Source: an uncultured Bacteroidia bacterium (GTDB lineage: Bacteria > Bacteroidota > Bacteroidia > Bacteroidales > UBA932). Taken from it: DNA of 64,000 nt. The position numbers and the translations under genes were made by a program. This document shows, in pieces, positions 61,570-64,000 of this stretch. The notes under the pieces were generated by a model. The model was not told where the DNA came from, ran no database searches, and saw nothing but the letters and a program-made list of their open reading frames with translations. Where the stretch lies: the NCBI GenBank assembly GCA_902779785.1, contig CACZDC010000005.1, forward strand, positions 31,326 to 95,325, given 5' to 3'. Within the stretch, counting starts at the first letter, position 1; each line of letters begins with the position of its first letter.

Positions 61570-62355
61570 ATGAAAAAGAATCTTTTCCTTCCGGCAATTC
61601 TTGCCGCAATGCTGTCCACTTCCTGCAGCGTTCTTTCGAATCTTAATTCCGAGCGCCTGGCCCAGAGCGGCCTGTATGCCCTGCAGGCGTTGACCCTGTC
61701 CGACGAGCAGGTGGACGAGTACGTCCATCAGTATATCACTCAGCTGGATGCCCAGAGCGTGGTTCTCCCCGAGTCCAATGCATATACCAAAAGACTCCGC
61801 CGCCTGACACAGAACCTGGACGGGGTCAATGAAAGGCCTCTCAACTTCAAGGTGTACAAAGAGGCGGAAGTGAACGCTTTCGCCTGCGCGGACGGCAGCG
61901 TCAGGGTCTATACCGGAATGATGGACACGATGGACGACGACGAACTTCTCGGAGTGATCGGCCACGAAATGGGGCACGTAGCCCTGCACCACACTCGGAA
62001 GCAGATGCAACGCTCTATGATGGTTTCCTCTGCCCTGTCAGGTCTGGCATCCACCGGGGAGACCATAGCGGCCCTGACAGATTCCCAACTCGGCGCCCTC
62101 GGCGAAGTAATCCTCAACAGCAAGTATTCCCGGAAGCAGGAGACCGAGGCCGACGATTATGGCTACAATTACCTTTGCGAAGCAGGCAAGAATCCATGGG
62201 CGATGGTAAAGTCCTTCGAGAAGATGAAAAAACTCTCTTCAGGAACCCAGAGCAGCACCGTCAGCAATCTTTTCTCCTCTCACCCGGATGTGGACGCGCG
62301 CATCGAGCACATCTCCCAGCGCTGTCTCCAGGACGGCTATCAGAGGCTGAAGTAG
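61570..62355 (+). CDS. M48-family zinc metallopeptidase, lipoprotein
   Basis: 261 residues, MKKNLFLPAILAAMLSTSC with lipobox. Zinc motif HEMGH in VIGHEMGHVALHH, third ligand Glu in KQETEADDYGYNYL, and the ending SSHPDVDARIEHI are typical of the periplasmic LoiP/YcaL/BepA-like branch involved in outer membrane protein quality control. A single gene with its own promoter. Confidence 0.9.
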   Translation: MKKNLFLPAILAAMLSTSCSVLSNLNSERLAQSGLYALQALTLSDEQVDEYVHQYITQLDAQSVVLPESNAYTKRLRRLTQNLDGVNERPLNFKVYKEAEVNAFACADGSVRVYTGMMDTMDDDELLGVIGHEMGHVALHHTRKQMQRSMMVSSALSGLASTGETIAALTDSQLGALGEVILNSKYSRKQETEADDYGYNYLCEAGKNPWAMVKSFEKMKKLSSGTQSSTVSNLFSSHPDVDARIEHISQRCLQDGYQRLK

Positions 62356-62358
62356 TCC

Positions 62359-62756
62359 TTACTTTACGAGAGTCTCCTGAACGTGGACTCTCCCCTTTCT
62401 ATCGGTCCAAGTAATTCTGTAATTGCCTTTGAAGCCTCGCCACGAGATGCGGCCGTCTTTCGGAGCCTTCACCTCAAACGAGGTTTTCCATTCGTGGTTA
62501 ATCAGCTCGTCCAGAACGTAATACGACGGTTTGGGGTTCATATCTTTGTCGAAGAGGCCCGAATATGACGGCTCTCCCGGAGCTGCGCCGCCGTCTACGA
62601 GATTCCACCAGGTGATTCCGACAACGGAAGGATGGCTGAACCAAAGACGGTAGAAATTCCTGACTATCGCCTCCTGAACCGCCAGTCCTTGCGGAGAATT
62701 GTCCGGTGCACTGACGGTCACCTCACTGATAATACTTATGCATGGTACTGATTGAA
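62359..62756 (-). pseudogene. C-terminal remnant of a GH10 endo-xylanase
   Basis: An open frame without start, about 130 codons. ISEVTVSAP contains the position of the GH10 nucleophile Glu; HPSVVGITWWNLVDGGAAPG and SYSGLFDKDMNPKPSYYVL are the last barrel strands, followed by the small beta tail common in Bacteroidota GH10 (DGRISWRGFKGNYRITW). The N-terminal barrel with the acid/base Glu is missing. Homology starts within about 20 bp of the ATPase stop codon, so the gene was cut by insertion or deletion at that point. Confidence 0.8.
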
Positions 62757-63890
62757 CTAGAGTTGGAAGTAATGATGCTTTAGCCAATAGGCATACACAG
62801 GGTCCTGAAAAGAATAGTTTCCGGCGATGTTGTCCAGGATATCCTTCCCAACGAGTGCCTTTCTCGCACGGGAAATCACAGTGGGAGATGAAAGACCGTA
62901 TTTTTCCATTACAGCTTGGGATGTGAGATTCTTCTCACCCACAGACATGGCGCGGAGAAGACTCAACTGCTGATTGGTAAGCGTCTGGGTTATCGTATCG
63001 AACATCAGACTGAGCTGAGCCGTGATTGTAGAGTGGGCTTCACCGACAGCATCAATAGTAGCAACTTTGCCGGTTCGCAGCCATACCTGCTGTGCAAGTT
63101 GCTGGACGTAATAAGGATGATTCTGAACACGTGCGACGATTTCCCCGCAAACTTCATCGCTAATGGATTTACCAGTCCTGTCAAACGTACTCTTAATGAA
63201 TTCCACCCAGTCCGGTGTCTTAATCTTTTCCAGGAACATTATGTCGCCGAACTTGTAAAAAGGCATTGAATAATCCGTAAATACTTCAAGCATCATGTGG
63301 CGTTTGCTTCCATATAGGCAATATGCTATGTTTTCATGTTGCTGGAAGTGGGAACGTAGTTTTTTCTGGAAAGCAAGTGAATCGCCAAATGAGGAGATAT
63401 TCTGGAACTCATCAATACAGACGACGATGCGGAGTTTCTTCTCTTTAGCTATTTTCTCTGCAAGATCAAGGATTTCGTCAGGGCTCCTTCTGAGTTCTTC
63501 CATATTGAGGTCGACGGTGAGTTCATCCATAGGACCGGTTCCAAATGATACCTTGGGAACAAAGCGGGAAAGAAAACGTGACGCATTCGCGACAGCTTCT
63601 TCCCATTTTGTTGCAGTGGATTTGATTACGCTTTGAGCCAATGCTGTGTAAAACTGATCTTCCGAACGGACATTGAAGAGATCGACCAGGCATATCCTCA
63701 AATCCTTGTCCTCCTTCATGGCAATGGATGCCGCCTTAAAAACAAGGGAACTCTTTCCCCATCGTCTAGGAGAGATAAGGATGGTATTTATGAGGGACTT
63801 AAAGTTGGTTACAAGATGTGCAGTCTCTTCTGCTCTGTCCGTAAAGTTATTATCTTTGGCAAGTCTGCCGAACACAAAGGGAGTTTTCAT
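62757..63890 (-). CDS. AAA-type ATPase (DEFQN family), 377 residues
   Basis: Begins MKTPFVFGRLAKDNNFTDRA, Walker A RRWGKSSL at 42-49, Walker B VVCIDEFQN at 155-163, winged-helix-like C-terminus (LSLLRAMSVGEKNLTSQAVM) and the ending DPVYAYWLKHHYF. I recall this family as widespread, often multi-copy and scattered in Bacteroidales genomes, without known function. More AT-rich than its flanks. It sits directly against the broken GH10 gene and has its own promoter with a set of 15-bp-spaced repeats. Distant paralogue of the gene at 2429-3586. Confidence 0.82.
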   Translation of the reverse strand: MKTPFVFGRLAKDNNFTDRAEETAHLVTNFKSLINTILISPRRWGKSSLVFKAASIAMKEDKDLRICLVDLFNVRSEDQFYTALAQSVIKSTATKWEEAVANASRFLSRFVPKVSFGTGPMDELTVDLNMEELRRSPDEILDLAEKIAKEKKLRIVVCIDEFQNISSFGDSLAFQKKLRSHFQQHENIAYCLYGSKRHMMLEVFTDYSMPFYKFGDIMFLEKIKTPDWVEFIKSTFDRTGKSISDEVCGEIVARVQNHPYYVQQLAQQVWLRTGKVATIDAVGEAHSTITAQLSLMFDTITQTLTNQQLSLLRAMSVGEKNLTSQAVMEKYGLSSPTVISRARKALVGKDILDNIAGNYSFQDPVYAYWLKHHYFQL

Positions 63891-63910
63891 AATACATCAA
63901 TTATTCTCCG

Positions 63911-63968
63911 CAAAATTAATAACAATAATTGATATATCAAAAAACGATATATCAAAAAGTGATATATT
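63911..63968 (-). promoter_or_regulatory. Promoter with three phased GATATATC-type repeats
   Basis: Minus-strand TTTG (63938-63941), 19 nt, TAATTTTG (63911-63918), a perfect core promoter for the ATPase. GATATATC at 63931-63938 and 63946-63953 and the variant GATATATT at 63961-63968 are spaced exactly 15 bp; the first overlaps the -33 box. The spacers between them are A-rich. They look like operator sites for a dimeric regulator. The remaining 63969-64000 holds nothing I can identify. Confidence 0.6.
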
Positions 63969-64000
63969 TAATATGGCCCGGCCGGAAAGAACCTGTCACA

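Noticed and set aside
63931-63968. Phased GATATATC repeats as a CRISPR array or plasmid origin
   Set aside because: Repeats are only 8 bp with near-identical A-rich spacers and overlap a promoter; no Cas or replication gene is nearby.

Overview
The window reads as a chromosomal segment of a Bacteroidales bacterium. Evidence: Bacteroidota-type promoters (TTTG, about 19 nt, TAnnTTTG) occur in front of many genes. There is a SusC/SusD pair with an ECF sigma factor and a FecR anti-sigma factor, lipoproteins with short lipobox signals, and OMP_b-brl TonB receptors. The core genes are also of this phylum's type (rpsU, prmA, lnt, ruvC, serS, rplU-rpmA, rpsT, deoD). Base composition is moderately GC-rich, except for an AT-rich stretch at about 25.5-31.6 kb. 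I cannot name the genus.

Layout. 1-4.5 kb: the end of an unknown gene, an EF-hand membrane protein, an AAA-type ATPase, a sirtuin deacylase and rpsU. 4.6-21 kb: envelope genes (AsmA family protein, MsbA-like ABC exporter, VanZ-like protein, a large secreted amidase-fold/golvesin protein, NfeD-like protein plus flotillin, a small regulator, an M16 lipoprotein peptidase) with prmA and a tRNA-Pro whose anticodon is AGG; a GH28 gene faces back. 21-30.5 kb: a phase-variable type I restriction-modification locus: hsdR, hsdM, expressed hsdS, a reversed rhuM, an orphan hsdS half, a promoterless full-length hsdS in the opposite direction, and a tyrosine recombinase. Three pairs of inverted repeats (27, 18 and 17 bp), each in the same hsdS reading frame, would allow the target recognition domains to be shuffled. 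30.5-31.6 kb is a gene-poor junction with two promoter-terminator units (candidate small RNAs) and gene remnants.

31.6-36.2 kb: a P2B-type calcium ATPase split by a frameshift, a TerB-like protein and two tRNA-Lys genes. 36.2-51.9 kb: deoD, then a long minus-strand locus of anti-sigma, SusC, SusD, a truncated phosphodiester glycosidase fused in frame to an IPT/NHL lipoprotein, a second IPT/NHL lipoprotein, an endonuclease/exonuclease/phosphatase (EEP) lipoprotein, an NHL-EEP fusion (frameshifted), a small peptide and a fimbrillin/NHL-like lipoprotein. The sigma gene is divergent. Four of these genes are coupled by 4-nt start/stop overlaps. The locus has no glycoside hydrolase; its enzymes are phosphodiester-cleaving families, so I infer a SusCD system for a phosphodiester-containing ligand. 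51.8-62.4 kb: lnt, a PASTA protein, an RluD-type synthase, a TonB receptor, ruvC, serS, rpmA, rplU, a tRNA-Glu/rpsT/tRNA-Pro(CGG) cluster and an M48 lipoprotein. 62.4-64 kb: a GH10 xylanase C-terminal remnant cut off exactly where a second DEFQN-type ATPase gene begins. That ATPase is distantly similar to the one at 2.4 kb, and three copies of an 8-bp motif spaced exactly 15 bp apart overlie its promoter.

Limits: family calls come from motif recognition without database searches. Small RNA, promoter and terminator calls are pattern matches. The two frameshifts could be real mutations or sequencing/assembly errors.
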